DNA of 32,094 bases from Ruminococcus sp. (GTDB lineage Bacteria > Bacillota > Clostridia > Oscillospirales > Ruminococcaceae). The stretch spans positions 1 to 32,094 of the forward strand of contig SVNO01000022.1 in assembly GCA_015066845.1 (NCBI GenBank). The letters run 5' to 3'. The notes beneath the pieces were generated by a model. That model ran no database searches and was not told the origin of the DNA. It saw nothing but the letters and a program-made list of their open reading frames with translations. The position numbers were made by a program, and so were the translations under genes. Below are positions 16,664 through 26,097 of this stretch, one piece after another (the stretch's first letter is position 1; each line of letters opens with the position of its first letter).

Positions 16664-18313
16664 ATGCTTTCATTTGATATTACCGATAGAAATATACGCA
16701 TTATCAGAGGTACTGAAAACGGCGGCAAGATTAGAATCAGTGCAGCCGCTAACCTCGACCTGGAGGAAGCAGTAATCGTCAATGGCCATGTTAACGATAT
16801 TAACCGCGTGGCTATGATGATCAATCAGGTATGTAAGCAGAACGGCATGACCGATAAAGAGGCCATCGTCTGCATCTCCTCCAACCAGACCGTGTTCAAG
16901 GAGCTTCTGATTCCTCCGAATCCGAAGGAGAGCGAGTTCCTCAAGAACGTTCGTCATGAGCTGCAGATGCAGATCAACGTCGATGACTCCTATGCAGTGG
17001 GCTACCTGAGTGTGGGCGAACTGGAAGAAAATGAGCATGGCGAAAAGGTACAGCGCATCCTTGCAACAGCATGTCCGTATGATGTGGTTGACTGCTACAA
17101 GCGTATCTTCAGTATGCTGGGCATCACCCTGAAGACCATCATGATTGGCTGTAACGCGATCACCAAGGTACTGCTTGCTGATGTAAAGGTAAAGAGCCTG
17201 ATGCCGCTGCTGGCTGTACAGATTGACAAGAACTTCATCTCTCTCAACCTGTACGAGAATAACCAGCTGTCCTTCTCCCGTTTCGCGTCCATCGATCCTG
17301 AGGACTACGAGAATCCGGACGACTATGTATTCGAGGCTGTGAACGAGAACATCTTCCGTATGATTCAGTTCGCAAGAAGCCGTGGCTCTGAAGCAATTTC
17401 CAACGTTGTATTCTATGGTGACATTAACGCATCTCCGAACCTCTACAACCGTCTGGTTGATGAGATGGAGAACAACGAAATCAGCGTAAGCCAGCTGAAC
17501 GTACCGCCGCAGATTCATGGTTATCAGAACCTCGAATTCTCCCTGTATGCTAACGCGATCGGTGCGATGTTCAAGCGTAACAAGATTACTGAACACGTTA
17601 ACCTGCTCGATGGCGATATCAGCAATGCATTGACCAATGCAATGAAGGCACGTCAGTCCGAGGGCGGCGTTCCGGTAGTACCGCTTATCTGTGCAGTACT
17701 GAGTGCAGTAGTTGTTCTGGGTTCATGGGGTTTCCTGACACTCAAGAATAACAGTGTAAAGAATGAAACCAAGAGATTGCAGGCAGAAATTGACAGCCCT
17801 GAAACAGCTGCAAAGCTGCAGCAGTATGAGGACCTGAAGGTACTCCGAGAGGAAGTCAAGAATTACCACACTCTCATTACAAACTCCAGCGAAGCATACA
17901 AGAGCCGTCCGGTTCTGGTTGAAGAGGCTTTTGTAGCAGTGGATGAGACACTCAAGCTGATGATGGAGCAGAATCCGGGTACACGCGAGGCGGCAGTTGT
18001 TGAACGCTGCGACTATGATAAGGGTGTTCTTGCTGTACCGATTGAAATTCTGACAGTGGATGAATTCTCCCAGAAGTATCCGACAATGGTTGTAGATCAT
18101 CTCTATAATGAGTATGGCGATCTGTTTGGCGAAGTAGAATATGTTGGTTATACTGTAGATGAAGTAACAGTGATTGAAGGTGAAACTGCAGCACCGGGTG
18201 CGCGTGATGGTAAGGAAATTCATTTCTCACTGCTTCTGAACTTGCAGCAGAATGAAAAGCCGGATCTCGACAGAGATGCAGTGGAGGAATCCACTGAGGA
18301 AGCAGCAAGCTAA
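16664..18313 (+). CDS. pilM: PilM-like actin-fold protein with C-terminal PilN-like TM/coiled-coil segment (apparent fusion)
   Basis: N-terminal LSFDITDRNIRIIRG, LLIPPNPKESEFLKNVRHEL; C-terminal TM VPLICAVLSAVVVLGSWGFLTL followed by coiled coil and periplasmic-type domain. Confidence 0.82.
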   Translation: MLSFDITDRNIRIIRGTENGGKIRISAAANLDLEEAVIVNGHVNDINRVAMMINQVCKQNGMTDKEAIVCISSNQTVFKELLIPPNPKESEFLKNVRHELQMQINVDDSYAVGYLSVGELEENEHGEKVQRILATACPYDVVDCYKRIFSMLGITLKTIMIGCNAITKVLLADVKVKSLMPLLAVQIDKNFISLNLYENNQLSFSRFASIDPEDYENPDDYVFEAVNENIFRMIQFARSRGSEAISNVVFYGDINASPNLYNRLVDEMENNEISVSQLNVPPQIHGYQNLEFSLYANAIGAMFKRNKITEHVNLLDGDISNALTNAMKARQSEGGVPVVPLICAVLSAVVVLGSWGFLTLKNNSVKNETKRLQAEIDSPETAAKLQQYEDLKVLREEVKNYHTLITNSSEAYKSRPVLVEEAFVAVDETLKLMMEQNPGTREAAVVERCDYDKGVLAVPIEILTVDEFSQKYPTMVVDHLYNEYGDLFGEVEYVGYTVDEVTVIEGETAAPGARDGKEIHFSLLLNLQQNEKPDLDRDAVEESTEEAAS

Positions 18314-18328
18314 AGGAGGGTGAACACA

Positions 18329-19141
18329 ATGAAAATGGAAATGAGTTATCGCGATAAAATCATTCTTATCGTACTGTTTATTATTCTGATTCTGGTAGGC
18401 GGCTTCTTTGCACTGATCAGACCGAAGTACAAGGAACTCAAGGTAAGTAAAGAGGCACTGGAAGTTGTAAGAACAGAGTGGGAAGGCATCGAGAAGAAGT
18501 TCGAACAGATCCCGATTATCCAGAAGGCTATCACAAAGAATTACGAGGAAGCAAAAAAAGAAGCAAAGGTATTTGAGAATACTGCATTTGTTTCTGCAAA
18601 CGAATCCTGGACACATGAAAAGTCCAGCTATGAGATTGACGAATATCTCCAGTCAGCCATTGATGAGTGTGAACTGAAGGTAGAAGCATTCACGCTTGAT
18701 GAGGTTGACTCTGAGGAAATGTCCTACTACTTCATCGAACCCGATGTTGTAACACATTCTCTGCTGGAAGCTGCGGATGTGAACGGCAACCATGCTGAAA
18801 AGGTTGCAAAAATCATGAAGGAAAATACAGTACTGAACGAGCGTCAGGTTGCAGAGGTAATGGTTCAGAATCTTCAGCTGACTGTAAACTGCAAGAGAGA
18901 AAACCTGATGAAGTTCCTCGCGAAGATTGACGAAGACAATAATGCGGTTCTGGTAACTACAGTGAACATTGAGAACTATCAGTTCGACGAGAGTGAATCT
19001 CCTTCCGCAGGTGGTGCAGGTGATGAGGCAGCTGTGATTCAGAAGGTTGAACCGAACACTGGCACATCCAGAGTAATCATCAATATCAGCTTCTATAGCG
19101 CAGTTCCGATTGACGAGCCTGATCTTGGTGAAATCGCATAA
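18329..19141 (+). CDS. pilO: PilO-like type IV pilus assembly protein
   Basis: N-terminal TM (IILIVLFIILILVGGFFALIRPKYKEL), coiled coil, position after pilM/N; AGGAGGG RBS. Confidence 0.72.
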   Translation: MKMEMSYRDKIILIVLFIILILVGGFFALIRPKYKELKVSKEALEVVRTEWEGIEKKFEQIPIIQKAITKNYEEAKKEAKVFENTAFVSANESWTHEKSSYEIDEYLQSAIDECELKVEAFTLDEVDSEEMSYYFIEPDVVTHSLLEAADVNGNHAEKVAKIMKENTVLNERQVAEVMVQNLQLTVNCKRENLMKFLAKIDEDNNAVLVTTVNIENYQFDESESPSAGGAGDEAAVIQKVEPNTGTSRVIINISFYSAVPIDEPDLGEIA

Positions 19142-19191
19142 GTACAAGAAAAAATGAAATCGCAACAGACTTCATCGGAAAGGTGGTAAGG

Positions 19192-21948
19192 ATGATGAAG
19201 GATAACAAAAGTACTCCGAAGGTAAAGGGTACCGTTTTGTACACTGTTGTTTCCGTGCTCATGGTGCTCATCGTTTTTCTGATGGGCACGCTGGCACTTG
19301 CAGCAACAGCAAACAGACGGTCTTACACCAATTACCAAAAAGAACAGACCGAGTACACCGCAAGACTGCTGCTTGATTCCGTTGTTAAGACAATTGAAGA
19401 TGACACCACCACGACAGGTATCCGTCAACAGATGGTAAATGGACTGACCTCCGTAGGCAGTTCCATGACGGTAACGGTTACACTGGAGGGTGTGGACCAC
19501 GATGTAGAAATCACCAATGTCGGCGAAAAGACATTGTATGATGAAGCAAGAACACAGTGGGTAACCGGTGATGTCTATGAAGTTGCTGCGGTCAACAGCA
19601 AGCTGTTGGCAGATACAACATTCTGTGCATACATCGTAGGTGAGCACGAAGTTACCAGAAGAAGCAATGGCGGCGGCGGTGCGTTCGTCTCCATGGGTGA
19701 CCTCGGCGGAAGCGAAATCGGTACCGGTGGTTACATCACTGGCGGTACTTATGTCGGTGTAGGCGAGGCAGAGCATGACTATGAGCTCGGTTACATGGGT
19801 GAAACCATTATGGATGCGCCGTTCTTTGCAAAGGGCAATGTTAATGCAGAAAACGAAGTGTTCTTCCACTTCACAAAGCCCGGCGACTCCTTTATTGTAA
19901 CAGGCAATTACACAGCAAATAACGCAGGTGGTCTGATTCCGGTTTTTGACGGATTCCAGTGGGATCCCACACTCACAGACCAGTCCTACGAACAGCTGCC
20001 GTACATTTTTATCGGCGGCACATTCAAGGTGGATTCTCAGTACAAGAGAGTCAACAATTTCAACCCCTTCGGTGAACCCGATTATGCAGTAAACCTCTAC
20101 TGCGGCAACATTGATGTTCACAGCGATGTCGGCTTGAACCTCTATGGTGACCTGTATACCTTTGAGTCAGGTACAGAAAACAAACTCGGCAGTAACGGTG
20201 CAGACAGTAAACTGTATAAGTGGACTGCAAAGACACTGCAGAAGAAGGATTCTACTACCACTGAGCTTGGTAACTGGTACTCCATGGGTGCTGTCAGACT
20301 CAGCGGCAACAGAGATATTGTTATTGAAGGCGACCTTCGCGTAGACAATGACATTTATATTGAAGGCAATTGCAAGCTCAATGTACAGGGCAACATCGTA
20401 TGCGGTGGTACACTGTATAACAGCAGCAATAATGTCATTGCAACAGGAATTTATGCAAGCGACATCAGTAATAGCGGCAAAATCGAGTGCAGACGTTCTG
20501 TCCATTCCTTTGCAGCGGATATCGGAAATGTTGTATGCGCTACTCCCTATGTGCCGCACACACCGAGTGCTGCCGACATTGTCGGTGCGAAGAGAGTGTG
20601 GTATGATGATTTTGTAATTCGTACTGATGCGGCAGCGCAGAATTGTGAGTATTCCTATAATGAGTATGTAGACCTTCTTGGTGCTATTACTACCATACCC
20701 AAAACTGGTATGATTTACACCGGTGGTTATGATCCGGCATCCGGTCAGACATTTGAGGAGTTCTTCGAGGCAACTGTGCCGGAATTCCATGAAGTCATGG
20801 AAAAGAGTCGCAACAGCGGCGAAGCAAATGCAACAGTGGAAAACCTCTACAGCATTGCTGGAGTGTATGGCGACATTTATCCGCCTGACTTCACAAGACA
20901 GAAGCTGCTCGACCCCGCAAACGGCATTGTAAAACAGCCGGAAGCAGCGGATTATGAGAATGTATACCCGACCAAGATTTCTGAGCTTGGCCCGAACGTT
21001 TACGATTCGACAACCGGTACACTGAAGATCCCGACGTACAACGAAGCTAATCTGGCAAGCATGAAGAAGAATATTCCGGGCGGCAACACACAGGATGAAT
21101 GGTTTGAAATTACTACCTCCTGCGAGCTGACTGGTACGTTCAACGACAACATCTACATTAAGCCCAACGGCAACCCGATTACCGTTATCCTGAACAATGT
21201 AAGAATGAGTCAGGACGGCGGCGGCGGTAAGACGCAGATCATCATTGACGATGAGAGCCAGGTAACACTCTTTATCAGAGGTACTACCAAGATTGACAGT
21301 GGTTTCATCGTTACCGCAGATTGGATGGACGCTATCTATGGCGATACCCATACATTGGCACCCAGACCCGGCAGACCGGGTAACCCCGGACATGGCAGAG
21401 GCGGCGGATGGTTTGCAGGTACAAGAGCATCCAGCACACTTCCCATGGCAGCTGATGTGACAACTGTCAGACAGAATGCATCCGTAACAGACTGGTTCTA
21501 TCCGAACGTTATCATTTATGGTGAAGAAAATTCTGTTCTCGATATGTCCACGAACAACTCTCTGGTAACTGCACATGTCCGTGCACCTGAGATGAAGTTC
21601 CTGCAGAAGATGGGTATGCAGCTCGGTAATAAGATTGAGTACATCGGTACCGGCACCATGATTTATGGACCGGGCGGCAGCTATTCCGCAGACGCAAATT
21701 CGCTGGGCGTTGTTGGTCAGCTTATCGCTGGTCAGATCGTAATGGACAACAACCAGAAGTGGGGTATGCTTTACGTTACCGATGGCGGTGCAGGCGCATC
21801 TTGCAGCTGTGGTTGTCCGCGTTGTAACGTGACAAGTCCGAGTACTTGTGCATGTAATTGTGGCACTCCGGGCTGTATCTGTACCGGTGCTACGCCTTCC
21901 GGTTCTATTCCGGCAAGATTCACCACATTGTATTATAACTACTACTAA
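19192..21948 (+). CDS. Very large pilus-associated protein, PilX-like N-terminus, Gly-rich segments and Cys-rich C-terminal tail
   Basis: N-terminal TM VLYTVVSVLMVLIVFLMGTLALAATANRRSYTNYQKEQTEYTARLLLDSVV; beta-repeat-like middle; tail GASCSCGCPRCNVTSPSTCACNCGTPGCICTG; sits inside the pil operon. Confidence 0.78.
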   Translation: MMKDNKSTPKVKGTVLYTVVSVLMVLIVFLMGTLALAATANRRSYTNYQKEQTEYTARLLLDSVVKTIEDDTTTTGIRQQMVNGLTSVGSSMTVTVTLEGVDHDVEITNVGEKTLYDEARTQWVTGDVYEVAAVNSKLLADTTFCAYIVGEHEVTRRSNGGGGAFVSMGDLGGSEIGTGGYITGGTYVGVGEAEHDYELGYMGETIMDAPFFAKGNVNAENEVFFHFTKPGDSFIVTGNYTANNAGGLIPVFDGFQWDPTLTDQSYEQLPYIFIGGTFKVDSQYKRVNNFNPFGEPDYAVNLYCGNIDVHSDVGLNLYGDLYTFESGTENKLGSNGADSKLYKWTAKTLQKKDSTTTELGNWYSMGAVRLSGNRDIVIEGDLRVDNDIYIEGNCKLNVQGNIVCGGTLYNSSNNVIATGIYASDISNSGKIECRRSVHSFAADIGNVVCATPYVPHTPSAADIVGAKRVWYDDFVIRTDAAAQNCEYSYNEYVDLLGAITTIPKTGMIYTGGYDPASGQTFEEFFEATVPEFHEVMEKSRNSGEANATVENLYSIAGVYGDIYPPDFTRQKLLDPANGIVKQPEAADYENVYPTKISELGPNVYDSTTGTLKIPTYNEANLASMKKNIPGGNTQDEWFEITTSCELTGTFNDNIYIKPNGNPITVILNNVRMSQDGGGGKTQIIIDDESQVTLFIRGTTKIDSGFIVTADWMDAIYGDTHTLAPRPGRPGNPGHGRGGGWFAGTRASSTLPMAADVTTVRQNASVTDWFYPNVIIYGEENSVLDMSTNNSLVTAHVRAPEMKFLQKMGMQLGNKIEYIGTGTMIYGPGGSYSADANSLGVVGQLIAGQIVMDNNQKWGMLYVTDGGAGASCSCGCPRCNVTSPSTCACNCGTPGCICTGATPSGSIPARFTTLYYNYY

Positions 21949-21965
21949 TGAGAGGAGTGCTGTTT

Positions 21966-22397
21966 ATGAAAAAACTGAAGAAAAAACGCGTAAAGGGCAT
22001 GACTCTGATTGAGGTCATCATTTCTCTGGCGATTTTCACCGTTCTCACTGCCATGATGGTAGAAGTAGGTTCGGTGACAAAATCCCTGATGATGTCCACC
22101 AATCACCTGACAAACAAAACAACAGCAGAATCTCCCATCGGTGCTGTGCGCGATGTTACAGGATTGCAGGATGCTGCGAAAACTGTTGTTGTTGACCCCG
22201 CTGATGCTGCGCAGGTGGACGCTGCAATGGGTAAGACGGACCTTACGGTTACTGTCACATCCCGCGGCTACACGAATGATGTTGCAGTAACACGCTATTC
22301 CACAGGTGCGGCTGCACAAATGGCAACAGCAAACGGCACAAATTGTGATACCTCCAAGCATATGAACGGCGATCTCGTGTTCTATGATATCCACTAA
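21966..22397 (+). CDS. Type IV prepilin (PilV/GspI-like minor pilin)
   Basis: Prepilin motif KKKRVKG/MTLIEVIISLAIFTVLTAMMVEV; GAGGAG RBS. Confidence 0.85.
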   Translation: MKKLKKKRVKGMTLIEVIISLAIFTVLTAMMVEVGSVTKSLMMSTNHLTNKTTAESPIGAVRDVTGLQDAAKTVVVDPADAAQVDAAMGKTDLTVTVTSRGYTNDVAVTRYSTGAAAQMATANGTNCDTSKHMNGDLVFYDIH

Positions 22398-22412
22398 GTA
22401 AGGAGGATTCAC

Positions 22413-23378
22413 ATGAAAAAAAGAGTTAAGGGTTTTACCCTGATTGAATTGATTGTTGTAATGGCAGTCTTTGCTATCATCATGTTCGGCGCACTGCAAT
22501 TGATCCCGTCAGTGCTGAAAATGATGGTGCAGGCGGATGTCCATGAGGGAGGAAATGCTGCTGTCAGCAGTATTTCCAACTACCTCGAAAGTGAGCTGTC
22601 CACGGCTGAATACCTGTATGCGACTGATACAATGCCTGTAATCAATGACAAGGGCGGCAATGAGCTTGAGCTTGCTGACAAGAGCATGGTAAAGGAATTT
22701 GTTGAACGCTTCTATGAGGGTGTTCTGAAGGATGGCGCAAGACCGGCATCTCCGCAGTACGGTAACGGTAAGGTGCATGTCCTTCTCATTGACAACAATA
22801 ACAATGGTAGAATCAGCGAGATCGTATACAGAGTCAGTGACTTTGGCATTGGTGTTACCGATGCAGATATTGTATATGAATCTTCCTCCATGTACGCAGT
22901 GAACAAGGCATATTATGATACCTATCAGTTTGAAATTCTTTGCGGAACTTATGACGAGAGTGGTTTTGATTTGACAGACCCTGTTGATTATCAGAATTTC
23001 GTGAACAGTCTTTCCAATAAGAACACTGCATTCAGCATTCGTGCAACAACAAACAGAAACAATACAGACTATTCCTTTGTAACAAATTCCACAATGTCAC
23101 TCGTTAACCTCTATAACAACCGTGCGTCTGGCGGCGTTCCCACTGGCACATACTATGTTGTGACTGAGGAAACAGAGGGCGGTTCAATTGTACCGTATAT
23201 TGTAGATATCAGCAAAGGTTATGGTGTAGCCCAGACCGTTACCAGCTATGACACTGTACATACCAATTCCCGTAAGTACGGTAAGCTGACGGAGGGCAAA
23301 ATCATCAACTATGTGGGCGGTACAAATGACGGCTACTGCTTCATCTATAGTTATGGTTCTGAAATCGAAACAGACTAA
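22413..23378 (+). CDS. Type IV prepilin-like protein (PilW/GspJ-like)
   Basis: MKKRVKG/FTLIELIVVMAVFAIIMFGALQL class III signal peptide. Confidence 0.87.
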   Translation: MKKRVKGFTLIELIVVMAVFAIIMFGALQLIPSVLKMMVQADVHEGGNAAVSSISNYLESELSTAEYLYATDTMPVINDKGGNELELADKSMVKEFVERFYEGVLKDGARPASPQYGNGKVHVLLIDNNNNGRISEIVYRVSDFGIGVTDADIVYESSSMYAVNKAYYDTYQFEILCGTYDESGFDLTDPVDYQNFVNSLSNKNTAFSIRATTNRNNTDYSFVTNSTMSLVNLYNNRASGGVPTGTYYVVTEETEGGSIVPYIVDISKGYGVAQTVTSYDTVHTNSRKYGKLTEGKIINYVGGTNDGYCFIYSYGSEIETD

Positions 23379-23388
23379 GTAAAAAAAT

Positions 23389-23421
23389 CGGCAGTCGGAA
23401 GGATTGCTCCCGACTGCCGGA
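23389..23421. terminator. Bidirectional terminator between the prepilin gene and pilD
   Basis: AAAAAAATCGGCAGTCGG...CCGACTGCCGGATTTT. Confidence 0.8.
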
Positions 23422-23430
23422 TTTTACAAG

Positions 23431-24270
23431 CTATTCCATGACAACTACTGCGTAGGGGTCATATGTCAGCAGTTCTATGTACCACTCCATGACTGCCTCT
23501 CCGAACAGTGTTCCGAGGAACAGTCCCATTGCAAGATACGGGCCGAATGCGAAGATGGATTCGCCGCTGCGGTACTTGCTGATGACACCGCCGACTGCTG
23601 CGAGCAGGATGCCGAAGAATGCGGAAATGCAAACCGCCTTCCATCCGATCAACGCACCGCTGACAGCCATCAGAATGGTATCGCCCAGCTCAATGCCACG
23701 AATGCGTTCACCGGTTTTCGCCTTCTTGTAGACGGCAACGATCTCACCAATGAGGAAGAACGGTACACTGATGCAGACAAGCCCAATCAGACGATCCGGC
23801 AGGCTGACAGCTTCCGTGAAAATTGCATCCGGTACAGCAAGTACCAGAATGAGTGCGAGCATCCCAAGGTCCATCCACTGCTTGTCGTAGTCGATAAACC
23901 CGACGCAGATGAGAATGGAAAAGAAGATGCAGCAGAGAATGGAATGCAGATTGAAGTCGAGCACGGCAAAGGTGACCACATAAATGATACCGTTGAGTGC
24001 CTCAACGATGGGGTAACGCGGCGAGATTTTCTGACCGCAGCTGTGACACTTTCCTCTGAGAAAGAGCCAGCTGAAAATCGGTACCAGGTCGCGGAACCGG
24101 ATTTTTGCACCGCAGCTCATACAGTGCGATGACCGTTTGATCAGGGATTCATTTTCGGGCAGTCTGTAAATGACAACATTTAAAAAACTGCCGATACAAA
24201 TACCATAGAAAAAAACGATCGGGTAGAACATCAGGTAAAAACCAATGTCCATGAATTCATTGTGCAGCAT
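23431..24270 (-). CDS. pilD: Prepilin peptidase / N-methyltransferase (A24)
   Basis: GSFLNVVIYRLP, two CxxC pairs (CMSCGAKIRFRDLVPIFSWLFLRGKCHSCG), GFIDYD, GIELGDTILM. Confidence 0.94.
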   Translation of the reverse strand: MLHNEFMDIGFYLMFYPIVFFYGICIGSFLNVVIYRLPENESLIKRSSHCMSCGAKIRFRDLVPIFSWLFLRGKCHSCGQKISPRYPIVEALNGIIYVVTFAVLDFNLHSILCCIFFSILICVGFIDYDKQWMDLGMLALILVLAVPDAIFTEAVSLPDRLIGLVCISVPFFLIGEIVAVYKKAKTGERIRGIELGDTILMAVSGALIGWKAVCISAFFGILLAAVGGVISKYRSGESIFAFGPYLAMGLFLGTLFGEAVMEWYIELLTYDPYAVVVME

Positions 24271-24305
24271 GATGTTTGTCCTCCTTTAAGGTCGATGATA
24301 TATAT

Positions 24306-24334
24306 ATTATAGCATAATGTAAGACATTTTACAA
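24306..24334 (-). promoter_or_regulatory. Promoter for pilD
   Basis: Minus strand TTGTAA (24329-24334), 17-nt spacer, TATAAT (24306-24311). Confidence 0.6.
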
Positions 24335-24364
24335 GTAGAATTTTTATGTATGGAGGTTATCATA

Positions 24365-26035
24365 ATGAGAAACATTCGAATCGGTGATTATCTTGTAGAA
24401 CAGAAGTTAATCACACCTGAGCAGCTCGACAAGGTTCTGGCAGCGCAGAAGGAATCACAGGGCTCCAAGCGTTTCGGCGACATGGTTGTGGAGATGGGCT
24501 TCATTTCTGAAGTACGTCTGGCACAGGCACTTGCCGGCAAGCTGAGAGTACCCTATGTGGACCTTGGCAACATTGAAATTGATGAAGAAGCAGTTCGTAA
24601 GATTCCGGAAAATCTTGCGAAGAAGTACACTGTTATCGCCATCAATATTCAGGGCAGAAGACTGACAGTTGCAACGGATGACCCGATCAACTTCAACATT
24701 CTTGAGGATATCAAGATGCAGACCGGTATGGACACCATTCCGGTACTGGCGACCAAGACTGCCATCAACAAGGCAATTGGTCAGCTGTATTCCATGGAGA
24801 ATGTTGACAGCGTACTTGAGAGTGTATCGCAGTACGGTTCTGTAGAAGCAGAGGATGAAGAATCCCGTGACCGTGTTGAGAGTGCGCCGATCGTAAAGCT
24901 GGCTACAACCATCATCGAAAACTCCTACCGTGCAGAGGCAACCGATATTCATATCGAGCCGTTCAAGACCTATACCAGAATCCGTATCCGTGTAAACGGC
25001 GACCTGGTAGAGCTGATGAATGTCTCGAATGTTGTACATAACGCACTGACCACACGTCTGAAGCTGATTTCCGGCATGAACATCGCTGAAAAGCGTATCC
25101 CGCAGGACGGTCGTTTCACACAGGTTGTAGATGGTACAACACTTGACGTCCGTGTATCCTCCCTGCCGACAGTAAACGGCGAAAAGATCGTAATTCGTAT
25201 TCTGTCCACCGGTCAGATCGCACTGCGTAAGATTACTGACCTGGGTATGTCCGATTATAACTACCAGCTCTTTGAATCCATGATTAAGTGCCCGCATGGC
25301 GTTATTCTGGTAACTGGTCCTACCGGTTCCGGTAAAACGACCACACTGTATGCGGCTCTTGGTGAAATTGCAAAGCCCCATGTAAACGTTATCACCGTTG
25401 AAGACCCTGTCGAAAAAGCAATCGACGGCATCAATCAGGTACAGGTTAACTCCAAGGCAGGTATGACCTTCGCAGCTGCTCTGCGTTCCATCCTCCGTCA
25501 GGACCCTGATATCGTAATGATCGGTGAGATGCGTGACTCTGAGACTGCGGATATCGGTATCCGTGCCGCTATCACAGGTCACTTGGTACTCTCCACACTG
25601 CATACAAACGACGCAGCTTCCACCATCGTCCGTCTGGTTGACATGGGCGTTGCTCCTTACATGGTAGCAACTTCTCTGATCGGCGTTATCGCACAGCGAC
25701 TCGTTAAGGTACTGTGCCCGAAGTGCAAGAAGCAGCGTATGTCCAATGAAGAAGAAAATGGTCTGATGAAGATCGCAACCTCTGTTCCGGTATGCGAAGC
25801 TGTTGGCTGCTCCGAGTGCAACAACACCGGCTACCGCGGCAGAACTGCGATTCATGAAATCATCCACTGTACATCCGGTATTTCCACCATCGTTGCAAGA
25901 AACGGCAGCAAGGAGGAAATCGAGGAGCAGGCAAAGAAGAACGGCACAAAGCTTCTGCGTGACAACGTTTCCGAGCTGGTACAGAAGGGTGTTACTTCCA
26001 TGGATGAGCTGGTTCGTGTAACCTACGCTGTATAA
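24365..26035 (+). CDS. pilB: Type IV pilus assembly ATPase PilB
   Basis: N-terminal T2SSE domain, Walker A GPTGSGKTTTLYAAL, VEDPVEKAIDGINQVQVN, tetracysteine CPKCKKQ...CSECNNTGYRGR; GGAGG RBS. Confidence 0.95.
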   Translation: MRNIRIGDYLVEQKLITPEQLDKVLAAQKESQGSKRFGDMVVEMGFISEVRLAQALAGKLRVPYVDLGNIEIDEEAVRKIPENLAKKYTVIAINIQGRRLTVATDDPINFNILEDIKMQTGMDTIPVLATKTAINKAIGQLYSMENVDSVLESVSQYGSVEAEDEESRDRVESAPIVKLATTIIENSYRAEATDIHIEPFKTYTRIRIRVNGDLVELMNVSNVVHNALTTRLKLISGMNIAEKRIPQDGRFTQVVDGTTLDVRVSSLPTVNGEKIVIRILSTGQIALRKITDLGMSDYNYQLFESMIKCPHGVILVTGPTGSGKTTTLYAALGEIAKPHVNVITVEDPVEKAIDGINQVQVNSKAGMTFAAALRSILRQDPDIVMIGEMRDSETADIGIRAAITGHLVLSTLHTNDAASTIVRLVDMGVAPYMVATSLIGVIAQRLVKVLCPKCKKQRMSNEEENGLMKIATSVPVCEAVGCSECNNTGYRGRTAIHEIIHCTSGISTIVARNGSKEEIEEQAKKNGTKLLRDNVSELVQKGVTSMDELVRVTYAV

Positions 26036-26097
26036 GAAAAGGTATCGCATTCCTGCGTAAGGAAGCGACAATATAGATTTGACAGGAGGAACTATCA

